Shown: positions 22,226-32,931 of the stretch, in pieces
How the letters are laid out: every line of letters begins with the position of its first letter
Position numbering within the stretch: position 1 is the first letter of the stretch
From: Acephala macrosclerotiorum
Taxonomy: Eukaryota; Ascomycota; Leotiomycetes; Helotiales; Mollisiaceae
Length of the DNA: 64,000 nucleotides
Reading direction: 5' to 3'
Assembly (NCBI GenBank): GCA_014904845.1
Contig: MU119206.1
Coordinates: 62,001-126,000 of the forward strand
Position numbers and translations under genes: made by a program
Notes under the pieces: generated by a model
Database searches by the model: none
Seen by the model: the letters and a program-made list of their open reading frames with translations, nothing else
Told to the model about the DNA's origin: nothing

Positions 22226-22391
22226 AAATGTACAATCTAGTGTATAAGGGTATCATGCCCAACCCAATCCAATCCCATGCAGCAATATGCTCTATGCCGT
22301 GAAACTCCATAAGTCTACAATATCCAATGCAACGCTTCGTAATCTCATCCAACCCTCTCATTCCCTATGTAACTCCTGTCCATCATCCCCC

Positions 22392-23116
22392 TTAGCAGGA
22401 ACACCCACTCCCATATCCATCCTGACCACCCCCAATTCCCACCGTCCCCGTCCTCCTCGTCCCACTACTCACGAGTTCGGGTTTCTTGACAACCGCATCC
22501 ACAACCTCTATAAACGGTTTCCTAACATTTTCCCTCGTCTTACTACTCACCTCACAAAACCCCACACACCCCCTCTCCTCCGCCATCCTCATCCCTTCCT
22601 CCGCCTTCACCGTTCTCTGCGCCGTCTTATCCATCTTGGCTCCAACCAAATACGTCACAGCTCCAGGTTGAGCATTGGATTCTACTTCTTCGAACCAACG
22701 TTCCATGGCTAGGAAGGAATCTCGGTTCGAGATGTCGTAGACGAGGATTACGCCGTGGGCGCCGCGGTAGTAGGAGTTGGACAGGGTGCGGAAACGTTCC
22801 TGGCCGGCGGTGTCGAGGAGGTTGAGGCGGTAGGCTTTGCCGTGGACGGAGAGTTTCTTCATCTTTGTTGGTTGTCAATTATTGTCCTTTGTCTGCGGAT
22901 GAGATTTTGGGGAGGGAATACCTTAAAGTCTACGCCTATGGTGGCAGTAGAGGATTCAGAGTCGAACTGGTCATCGCAATATCGTATAAGTACTGGGGGT
23001 CATGTTAGAAGACTCGAGTCGCAGTGCGTTGTGGGTAACATACGTGCTGATTTCCCGGCTCCAGATGGCCCGATCATTAAGATCTTTAATGTTGGAATCG
23101 ACTCGTCGGATGCCAT
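22392..23116 (-). CDS. Rab-family small GTPase (Rab18-like) with altered NKxD motif
   Basis: Three exons: 22392-22862, 22922-22992, 23044-23116; 204 residues. P-loop GPSGAGKS, switch I core TIGVDFK, and switch II DTAGQERFRTLSNSYYRGA are all normal, as are DISNRDSF and the SSK (SAK-type) loop. The C-terminus ends CSC, a double geranylgeranylation site. The guanine-specificity motif reads GAKMDK where nearly all Rabs have GNKxD, so the Asn is replaced by Ala (codon at 22638-22640). Overall order and loop lengths are closest to Rab18, which acts on ER, lipid droplets and peroxisomes. It is convergent with the hydrolase gene (ends 167 bp apart). Confidence 0.9.
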
Positions 23117-23495
23117 CTTGTTGGATTTCTAGAGGAGGAGAGAAGAAACCCAAAAGTTGTTGAGGATGGGTACCTGGAGTTGTTCACAAAATGTTCATGT
23201 GCCCAAAAGCCAAGATTTGATTCACGACGTCAGCGCTGGCCGAGGCGCATTCAAGGGTCGCTAAGAGCGCCACAAGGCTTCTGGAAAAACACAAAGAAAG
23301 CCTTCATCACCACATGTGAATAACGATGGAATAAAGATGGGTAATATGACGAGTAATTTTTGTATTCTGCATTTCATTTTTCCTAGCCCGTTGCTAGAAA
23401 GAACCTGATCATGCAAACCACGCCATGATCCCAAAGCAAAGACCTGACTACATGCAAATGACCAGTTGAAACCCCCGTATCACACAGAAGACCGT
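23117..23495. other. intergenic, nothing recognised
   Basis: It holds the Rab gene promoter and the 3' flank of the ribosomal protein gene, both on the minus strand. No other feature seen. Confidence 0.5.
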
Positions 23496-24523
23496 TCATA
23501 CCTCGTCCAACACCTTCTCCTTGAACTCCCGCTCAACCTTCATGCCTGACTCGTCTGTGTTCGACTCGCCGTGAAGGTTAAGAAGAGCACCGAGGTCGAA
23601 CTTGGGAGCCTTCAGGAGCTTGACCTTTCGGATGTGGACCTAATTTTGTCAGCATAACGCTAGATATGGTACCTTGATGTACACACATTTTGTAATGGGT
23701 AGATGCCCTGGGTGGCCTTCTCAATCTCACGGCCGATGACTTCGGGAATGAGCTTGGCTGTGAGTTGTGTGAGGGTGCAGCTCGAGGCTTCCCGTTGAAT
23801 GATCTCGGTCATCTTCTTTCGGATAGCTCTGATTTGCGAGGAGGCGGCATAGGTAGTCTTCTTGATTTGGTTTGGTCGGCGCTTGGTGAAGGCAATGGCG
23901 AACAGGCGGAGGAGGTAGTCGTCAGTGGTCTTGACCGTGATGTTGGCCTCGATCAAGGATTGCCACTTTCGGACGAGGGAACGGAGCTTGTCGGATGTGA
24001 AGTCAAGACCGTGGAAGTTGGTCAAGCAGTTCTTGCCTTGAATCTCGTCGACACGGAGCTTGATCTTTCGGAATGCGTGGTCCTCATCCTTCTGGAGATC
24101 GGCCAAAGAAACCTCGAAGATTCTGCCCTTCAAAGCATCGTTTGCGTTCTTGAGACCAGTGGTTCTGTTAACGAGAGTCTTTCCAACACTGTATTTCGTT
24201 AGGTTATGCCATTAATTCGCAGGGTAAGGTATCGTACTCTCGGACTTGGAAGGAGGAAGGAGCCTGCAAAATGTCAGTACTTGGATACACTTCAGAACAT
24301 CCCCAATGCGCATACCTTGACTTGGTACCAATCCTTGCGGGTGAAGGGGTCCATGGTCTTCTTCTTGAGGCCCTTCTTGCCCTTTGAAAGGCGCTTGTTC
24401 CTGTTGTATTGTCAGATACAGTTCGCCGAGTATTTGCCCCTCCTCAAGTCGCAGATCTGCCGTCCATCGCATCGCCATAATATCCATTGAATCAAGGGAG
24501 TTGACTCACTTTCCGACAGCCAT
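23496..24523 (-). CDS. rps1: 40S ribosomal protein S1 (S3a/eS1)
   Basis: Five exons: 23496-23639, 23687-24188, 24238-24263, 24316-24400, 24510-24523; 256 residues, the usual fungal length. The first exon holds only 14 coding bases (MAVGK, last codon split). Landmarks in order are [91 protein letters not shown] and [20 protein letters not shown]. It is a structural protein of the small ribosomal subunit. A 26-nt exon (APSSFQVR) is notable. Highly conserved, so the assignment is firm. Confidence 0.97.
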
Positions 24524-25291
24524 GATTGCGATAAGTTACCTAGTCGCGGGGCTGGATTGTCGAAGGGTTGTCTGTCGTTGTAAAATTCGTGGTCGAAGGC
24601 TCAAAATTTACGATTGAGTGTGCGTGGAGCTAAGAAAGAATAAGCGACGACTAAAGTGGACTAGCGCCAGACTGCTATCTTCAGTGTTCAATCTCCTTAA
24701 TCGTCAAAAACCTCACTATCACAACGTCAATTCATCTTTGTTCTTCACGATCAATGCAAATGCTCTTTGTATTACAATGTCCGACCTTGGTCACGGCACT
24801 TCAGCAACAGTTTTCAACCACAAGCTTGCTCAAGGAGTGGTTTTATCAAGAGTCCATGACTCTCATGTCGATACTCGAATTCTAAAACATTTCCTGTCAT
24901 TGATAAGAATATGTTCCGGCCTTTTACACGGGAGATCACCCATCTGCATAGACAACACAGTCATGCATATACATAAGTTTTGTGGATATTTCTCATTAGA
25001 TACAGAGGATCTCTGGCGGTGTGCAGTCCTCATCATCACGGCACCACAACGCCAGCCTAGCCCATCAAGTCTACCTACAAACCAGAACACCAATGTTCAT
25101 CCGTGCCATGGACTCCGAAATCCAATATCCGGGACGCCATTTCACAATGTGTGCTGTGGTGTACTTTTCCGACGAAGCGTCGTCATGTGGTATCATCATG
25201 TCGTTGTGTCATTCCATCGTGGCGCCGTGGCTTGGGCCAGTGATTCCCATCTACCCATTTCATTCAAATCATTTCCATTAAAATCTTCACT
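24524..25291. other. intergenic: ribosomal protein promoter
   Basis: Upstream region of the S1 gene and 3' flank of the small gene to the right. A long open frame on the plus strand (24618-25334) lacks codon character and I treat it as chance. Confidence 0.5.
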
Positions 25292-25746
25292 TCAAGGCAC
25301 GCCATTCTCTTGCCTGCTCTCTCTCCTCTCTTGATCCTCATGATACTCTTGGAAGTCCTCGAAGCTGGGGAAGCTGAAGTAGTTGGCTGAAGTTGAAATC
25401 AGCGAAAGTTCTTCCGTGGGAGGTATCTTCAGGTAAACTCACACTGAGCAGCAAGGACCTCAAATGATTCCCTTCGTGCAGACATCTCGCTCTCGGGACT
25501 CCGCCCTGGACTTGAACACATACTCCCATCGCTTGTCCTCCTTGCGTGTTCATAGCCGTGATGTGTCGAGTAGTTCGCCAGAGTCGTCAACAGAGTGGCC
25601 GCTCTTGAGTTTTGAAGGCTGGCCAAGTCCTGTCTTGATGCATTGGAGGTCGCTAGTGAAGGAGCAGTTGCAGCCGCTCTCATCAGCTTAGGTCGTCTTG
25701 TTGAGGTCTTGGGTGACATGGCTCTGGACTGAGATTTGGAAGCCAT
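25292..25746 (-). CDS. small Ser/Arg-rich protein, function unknown
   Basis: Two exons, 25292-25386 and 25443-25746, encoding 132 residues. The intron has a GTGAGT donor and TTCAG acceptor. The N-terminus is basic and Ser/Thr-rich (MASKSQSRAMSPKTSTRRPK). The middle has NYSTHHGYEHARRTSDGS with several SP and RRxS sites that could be phosphorylated. The end joins across the intron to give RRESFEVLAAQSNYFSFPSF, then EDFQEYHEDQE. The C-terminal aromatic/acidic motif looks conserved, but I do not recognise the family. No signal peptide or membrane segment. Confidence 0.65.
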
Positions 25747-27093
25747 GGATGGTCTGATGTTCGTCCCAACAATCGAATGTATATCTCAGTACACTCTCGA
25801 ATATGGAATGTCGAATGCTGAATGTCGAGTTGAGAATAAACAGATTCAAGTTTCCGAGTTCTTTGAGGATGGGGAAAGAGGATGGATGTGGATGATCAAT
25901 CGATAAAAGAATCGTATTTCAGATCTAGATCTGATCTGTTCAGCTGACGGGTATTCGAAACGTGCACCGAGGAGGTCAACCTTGAAAATAAATGTAAATA
26001 CAGGGACGAATCGTAAAAACCTCTCAACTAAATAAATAAAAGAGAAAGAAAAGGGTGATCCTTCATTCATATAAGCCAGCACCACTGACACCCTACACCC
26101 TACACAACGCACCCGGACGCCTGTACCGTCAAATCCCAACACCACACAAAACTCGGGATCCACCACAAGGCTTACATCCCGTACACAACTCACCCCTCCA
26201 GTCCCACATCCACACCACAAGCCGGTCCAGAACCTCCAGAACCGAATGCGCGTTCCTATCCAGTCCCACCAACAACATAACACGAACCCGCCACTTCCGT
26301 AGACCAGCAACCAAGCCCCAAACCGGCAATTACCCCATCTTGAACTCACTAGTTGGGACATTCCAGCGTTGACTGAGATACGTGAGAGGCATTGCATCTC
26401 GCCACATGTCAACGCGCGAGTGCCACACTGTCACCGCGCTGTTCTTCTAGACAAGTGGAGGCCAATGCAGGCCTGCGATGTGGAGGGTCGTCACTGGATA
26501 TCGGCCCTGCAATGGGGCTCGCCTTGCATCTCTTCCTGCCGACAAACGCTATTGCTGACACACCTCCCCCTCTTCCACCTCCTCGCCAGCTCGCCTCTCA
26601 TTCCCAGTGGTTGAAGAGGAGGTGCAAAAACCTTCTGATGTTTTGATTTCTTGATTTCTTGATTCGGTTAGATCTGTTTCCGTGACACGAAAACCTTTTC
26701 GTGTTTCTCACGCGTTGGTGCTTTGCGTGCGGGGAATTCTTTCCGGGTTCTTGGAAGACAAGGTTTGGGATTATCATCCTGATGTTCTGAAGTCAAAAGT
26801 CAATTCACGTCACGGTGTACAACGAAACACGATAGTACTCAAGAATCGGATTTTCTCATGCATAGGCACAAGAATCTTGATTTTTTTCTCTACTTCTGAT
26901 GACAACTGCAGAAAAGCTACGGTGGGATAGGGTAGGGTAGGGTAGGGGAAGCTCCTCGGTGCCCAACGGAAGAGCGGATGCAGGTACTCAATCACAATTC
27001 AGGCTCGAGTCAAACATCGTCGTTTCTCGCTATCCGCTTTCTCCTCGCGCGTGATCAATGATCAATGCTGTATTTGGATCAGTTTCACTTATT
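25747..27093. other. intergenic with a G-quadruplex-like tract
   Basis: A 1.3-kb spacer between two minus-strand genes. Open frames in it lack splice partners and codon character. It contains the G-run repeat at 26924-26948, listed separately. Confidence 0.5.
26924..26948 (+). repeat. GGTAG-type tandem tract able to form a G-quadruplex
   Basis: Five runs of three or more G (26924-26926, 26930-26932, 26935-26937, 26940-26942, 26945-26948) separated by ATA or TA. This meets the G3+N1-7 rule for an intramolecular quadruplex on the plus strand. It lies about 145 bases past the stop of the URC1-like gene, so that transcript would carry the C-rich strand. The unit differs from the fungal telomere repeat TTAGGG. 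Confidence 0.6.
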
Positions 27094-29837
27094 TCAATTC
27101 TGAATTGTCGAATGGGGTGCGCACTCTTCCCAACTACGGCCTTTCACTGCCGCGAGTTCTTCTTCTGTCATTCTGTGGCCGGTTGTGAAGTAGCCTAGTA
27201 AAGCACGATTCTTTTCAGCCCTATCATTTCCAAGAGTTTTGGGACGTGGATGTGGGGGTACGGGATCTGAGATCAGGGTGACTTACCTGCGGTAATTTTC
27301 GCATCTATTTCGACCCTTGAGTCTGCAGGAATCCAAGACTCGGGAAGCTCGACGCGCTCGTGGATCGGGATACTGTTTTGTTTTGTTTTGTTTAGCGTTG
27401 TTCGCAGAACGCAGCGGGTGTGGGGAAGAGAAGAAATGGTCTTACCCCTGACCAACAATAGCATCGTGCTTCATACTGTTGGGAAAACCGTTAATTGCCG
27501 ATACTTCGTTCGTATATCAGGACAGGATGCTCACTTGCTCATACTCAACATCCGATCGATTTTCTTGATGCCGAGCCAGTGAAGAATGTCAGGCATCAAT
27601 GCCTGAAATCTCATATCCTTCACACCTGCAATGTTCTCGGTGCGCTTGAAATACTCCGATGCCCGATCAAGTCCACGCTTTCTAGCGTTGTAGACCAGGT
27701 ACTACAACATGCAATTAGAACCAACTCAGGGTACGACAAAGCAAAACCATGGGGGCTGCAGGGTCTCAGAGATGCATGGGGGAGTGGGGTTAAGGGGAGA
27801 GTGATAGACCAGAGTTAGTGTGGGATATGCATGTACGCTCGAAACAGGGTGTCAATGTATTGGAAGTATATGAATGGTCGCATCTCCATGCAAGAATATG
27901 AGAGGCTCTCTTACCTTTGTGACTTCACCCAAAGCACGGCCTTCTTTTCGGAAGTAGATAACTACCCCACTGCCACCCTGCGGGACGTCAGCGTTTAAAG
28001 GCAGATTGGTTCCAGTCAACGGTATTGACTTACTTTCTGTGCCTCCTTTACGGCCTCTTCTATTCCGAAGATGAGATATGGACGACACGTGCAGATGTCA
28101 GATCCGAACACGTCACTTCCGTTACACTAGTTTGCCGTCAGTTGAAAAGATTCTGCCGATCATAAGCCCAGTATATGAGGGATATTCACCTCATCGTGAA
28201 CCCGCAACGCAAGACGGACTTTCTCATCTGACATCTTTGCCGGATCGCCAAAGCAATAGACCGTGAGGCCACCTGGAGAATGTCAGCTCAGCGTCCAGCC
28301 ATGGCTTGAGCGATGAGTACCGATTGGAGGCAAGAAAAGCTTGATATCTCCTCTTGTGATCAACTCGGGGTAAGATCCTCCAGTATGCTCGAACAGGGAT
28401 CTTCGAAGGGATCCCTCGTCTGTCAAGATAAGCAACATTCTCTCGAACAAGGTAGACCTGCATACCAATACCGAATCTCTCAGCTACACCTGGAAGATAC
28501 CAAACCTGGGCTTGATTAGAAATGAAGTTTCCAGTATCCGAGACAACGGCTTACTGGCTCCACCGCAAACTTGGTCACTGCCAGCTCACCAGAGTCGTTC
28601 AGGCAGACCTTGCCATCGGGAATTCTTAAAGCGAATTTAGTGCATGCTCGTCACACATGATGGAAGTAGACTTACAGACGACCTTCTCGCACACTTTGTT
28701 CTAATTCTGGCAACTGTGGCAAAGTCAGTGTGTCAACCGCCACGAGGGAAGATTGTAGTGACCTTCATGTGTGCTCTGGTAATTGCTGATCCACAGTCAG
28801 TTGGAGTTTTTGATTGTGAGTACTGGCATGCACTTACCAATCGTGGGTCTGATGTCAACTGCGAATGTTAGCATTTTGAATCCACGACATTTGCAAGTTG
28901 CCATACCATTCTCTTTCTGAATCGTTTCACTGAATAGCCAGGGAGCCAGATGACCCAGAGGATCCATGGAGACAATCTTCTTCTTGTCTGCCCATTGCGG
29001 GAAAGGACCAATATTGGCAGCAGGTTCAGTATTGGTGAAGTCAGGCCTGCTCACGAGTGAGTAGGGGAATTCTTTGACCCGAAGAGCTTGAAACTTTCTA
29101 GATGTGCGTACCTATGGTCAACTTTGATCTCATTGCTGGCAACAGCAAGAGCATAGTAGATTGAGTATGAACCACCATGAGCTTTGAGATGTCAGTTTCC
29201 CGAGCTTCCTCCGTTTGCAGCTTCCAGGTCTCACCTCCAATAGCTACAGGCAATTTTAGCAAGAAACCATCAAAATCCTTTTCAAAACTTACCATTTCTT
29301 CTCCGAATAGTAGTCTGACTTCTCGAAACTACAACCGGACCTCTCTGTTGCGGATCCTTATTCCCCCAATCCATCGGCAGTGGGTTTATGCCACTTTGAC
29401 CAGGATACGTCCTACACACATCATCAGTAAACCCAGAATGAACGCAACGTCCAACAAACAATACAAACACGCCCAAACACACAGAATGCGGATACAACTC
29501 ACGTCAAAATAATTCTAGACGTAACACTAGGCTTTCTCGCATGCGAAACAGCAGAAGACACGGAGCCCTCAAGCTGCGTAGCAGGCAAAGAGGGAGATTG
29601 AGGCACAACATCATGAGCATCATCATTGATTTGAGTTTGTTCAATTTTCTTTACGGGAGTTTCTTCTTTCTTCTCTGTAGAAGCAACATCGCGAACCTCC
29701 TTCATTCCAGCCAACACGTTGACTCGTCCGCTGATAGCGTCAACGTTGGAGGCTAGTTGCTCTTGGTTGAGTTGGAGTGTTCTCACTGCTTCGAGAACTT
29801 CTTTTAGGATGGCGTTTTGGTCGGTTGGGGTCGCCAT
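27094..29837 (-). CDS. URC1: URC1-type GTP cyclohydrolase II homologue (uracil catabolism)
   Basis: Eighteen exons, 528 residues: 27094-27194, 27287-27372, 27446-27475, 27535-27701, 27915-27977, 28034-28126, 28190-28272, 28321-28419, 28466-28505, 28555-28624, 28676-28713, 28763-28785, 28838-28858, 28907-29046, 29112-29181, 29235-29243, 29293-29411, 29503-29837. The N-terminus has a short coiled coil (LKEVLEAVRTLQLNQEQL). A GTP_CH_N-like domain follows (NAIGAHGGSYSIYYALAVAS, ANIGPFPQWADKKKI, DIRPTIAITRAHMK). The cyclohydrolase II domain has the zinc triad CNGSDVFGSDICTC (C-x10-C-x-C) and FRKEGRALGEVTK. The end reads AGYFTTGHRMTEEELAAVKG. This two-domain form is that of yeast Urc1 and fission-yeast Urg1, needed for the uracil degradation (URC) pathway, rather than riboflavin-pathway Rib1. 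Uracil phosphoribosyltransferase lies one gene away. Confidence 0.87.
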
Positions 29838-30323
29838 GATGATGGTTTGTATCTGTGGTTGTCTTGGTGGGTAGGCAGGTAGGAGAATGAGAAGTAGGAA
29901 GGATGCGATGAGGTTTAGATTAAATATGGGGTAGGGAAGAGGAGGTTCGGATAGAAGCCGATGCTTTGTTTGGGAATGTAGGTCTCGCTGATCAGTCGAG
30001 GCAGGAACTGAGCAGTGCCGTGTGTCTGGTGAGTGGTAGTGAGTGAAAGAACGGTGTAGTCTCTGTGCAGCAGCAGCGAATAACAAAGACGTACATGAGC
30101 GTGTGATTTGTCTTCAGTTCAGTTCCTGCTTCGGAGGCGATCAGTTACATACGCGGTCGTCGCAGCGCCTGTTATCGCTATCTGTAGCCCCGCAGCTGGC
30201 TCTTGGTTGAGCGTTCGGCGCGAGAACCCCTGTCTAGCCTGTATTGAAGGACGTCGGAAGGCACCGCGTTTCTTGTGGCTATTTCAACACCTTCCCAAAG
30301 AATAATCAAGGCGCATCTGAATC
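29838..30323. other. divergent promoter between URC1-like and Elf1 genes
   Basis: A 486-bp shared upstream region. It contains the CGG/CCG inverted repeat at 29946-29960. No coding signal seen. Confidence 0.55.
29946..29960. promoter_or_regulatory. TCGG-N7-CCGA inverted repeat upstream of URC1
   Basis: TCGG at 29946-29949 and CCGA at 29957-29960, seven bases apart, 109-123 bases upstream of the URC1-like start. CGG/CCG inverted repeats are bound by Zn2Cys6 dimers. In Lachancea kluyveri the URC genes are controlled by such a factor (Urc2). Site use here is inference. Confidence 0.4.
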
Positions 30324-30935
30324 ATGGTACGGCGACCTCTGTTCTACGTTGACGTTGACGGAGAGAATGCTCGACTAATAAGAAATACAGGGCAAACGTA
30401 AGAAGGCAGCCAAGAAACCGACGGGTCCAAAGAAGGTATACAATGTCCTCACTGCATCTCATGTTGCGCCAGGGGGATTTCTAACAAGCACGCGCAGAAC
30501 GAACCTCTCCCATCCGTCTTTCCCTGCCTATTCTGCAATCATGAGAAGTCTGTTTCGGTCAAGCTAGATAAGAAGGCTGGTGTTGGACAGCTTTCTTGCA
30601 AGGTCTGCAATCAGCAGTTCCAATGCGCCGTCAATTGTGAGTATCCCTTGCGCCAGGAGCTTTTATCAAAGGCTTTTTACTGATGTGTTCTCTTCTTTGT
30701 AGATCTTTCAGCTGCAGTCGATGTATACTCGGATTGGGTTGATGCTTGCGATGCGGTAGCTAAGGAGGATGGCGAGGAGCGTGTTGGCGATATTGCACCG
30801 TCGCGTGCCCCGACTGGCAGACCGAAGGCGAGGGATAGGAGTGAGGAGGAGGATGATGATGATATTATTGATGATGGCTCAGATGGGATGGGTGGATATG
30901 GCGGCGAGGGTGTCGTGGCAGATGATGAATACTAG
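30324..30935 (+). CDS. ELF1: transcription elongation factor Elf1
   Basis: Four exons: 30324-30326, 30391-30435, 30498-30636, 30703-30935; 139 residues. The first coding exon is the ATG alone, followed directly by a GTACGG donor. The second gives [15 protein letters not shown], the basic tail that tops the Elf1 fold. The zinc ribbon is [12 protein letters not shown] then [13 protein letters not shown] (two CxxC pairs), followed by [13 protein letters not shown]. The C-terminus is acidic ([15 protein letters not shown]), as in fungal Elf1. It travels with RNA polymerase II and helps it through nucleosomes. Its position between two uracil-pathway genes is probably incidental. Confidence 0.95.
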
Positions 30936-31218
30936 GGAAGAAGGACGATGAATACCAAGGTTCTTTTTTCACTAGGGCTGGATGGAGTCTGGCAGTATGC
31001 TTGGGGCGTTAGGGAGGTATAAAATGGAATACTTCTTCTGAAGGGCTTGGAGGGATTGAGTTTGTACCTCACGAGGGTGTACGAATACGATTTGGGTCAT
31101 TGTTGCGGTCAAAGTGGGTTCTCATTGTCCCAAGTTGTATCTACACTTCAAGGGCCCCCGGAAGGGCTGTTGGATATTAAGACCATGCTAGGCTAAGCCA
31201 ATATGCTCTCCCAGATAT

Positions 31219-32103
<885 letters not shown>

Positions 32104-32931
32104 GTTCAAGATTTGCTGTATTTATTCGAGAGCACGTGTGGGGAAAGAATGAGTTCTGCTGCAATCAACAGACAGAATTTATGAAATCAGTCAATGCTCA
32201 TGGTCCAAGGGTGGTGGTCTTGTTGAAATTGTCAGGCTGAGAAGACTTTATATTGTGCAAGAAACCAGGAATGAACTTGAGATGAACTTTATACGTAGTG
32301 ACTGAGACAGGAAAGTAGCGGCCCCCTCCGCTCCTGCAGATTCGAGTCTCAAAGCTGAATTGCAAAAATGGTCTCGTGAGAGCGGGGTGGATCGAGGAGA
32401 TAAGAATCCGCTTGGCCTGACTAAAAACAGCCACAAAAGTTCAAGCCACACCAGCCACACCAAGACGGAAACGGCGCCACATCAGGAGAAGGCTGAAGCA
32501 GGACGATCCTGACTGGTCCAAGGAATCGCGACTTGCTGCAAGCAAACATTCACCAGTCCTCGAAGAAACCGTGAATTCACCTGCAATCCCATTCATCCCT
32601 TCGAAAGTTCTACAACGTTTACGAGCCGATCGAACCTTCTTTAAAATCGATTGTCTGAACTCAACTCAGGTCTCACTTCCTACGCCCAACATCCTGGCCG
32701 CCGCTCCCTTTATTTACATCGAAACCTTGAAACGCAAGCTCGTCGCCATCACAAATACCTCCCGGCAACGTGAACGCGAACGAAGATTTCCTCACAGTAT
32801 CCTCATGCTCCGTGCTTGAGAGTACATCTCCTCACACACCATACCCACACTACTGCCGCCATCCGAAGACCACGACCACAAATGCGACTGCTCCCTCTCC
32901 TAAACAACTCTCCATCCTTCCGTCCATCGTG
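32104..32931. other. divergent promoter between uracil phosphoribosyltransferase and WAPL
   Basis: A shared upstream region of 828 bp. It contains CGG-N6-CCG at 32319-32330 and an AGATAA at 32398-32403. An in-frame extension of the WAPL frame runs back to 32770, but the segment reads like untranslated leader. Confidence 0.5.
32319..32330. promoter_or_regulatory. CGG-N6-CCG inverted repeat upstream of uracil phosphoribosyltransferase
   Basis: CGG at 32319-32321 and CCG at 32328-32330, 216-227 bases upstream of the start codon. The geometry equals the UaY core, but the flanking T and A are missing. The central bases are C-rich, so chance is a real alternative. Confidence 0.3.

Noticed and set aside
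24618..25334. 238-codon plus-strand frame upstream of ribosomal protein S1
   Set aside because: No codon pattern, no domain, no upstream signal; it runs through a promoter region and into the 3' part of a better-supported gene.
26924..26948. Interstitial telomere repeat
   Set aside because: The unit is GGTAG/GGGTA-like and short, not TTAGGG; kept only as a G-quadruplex candidate.
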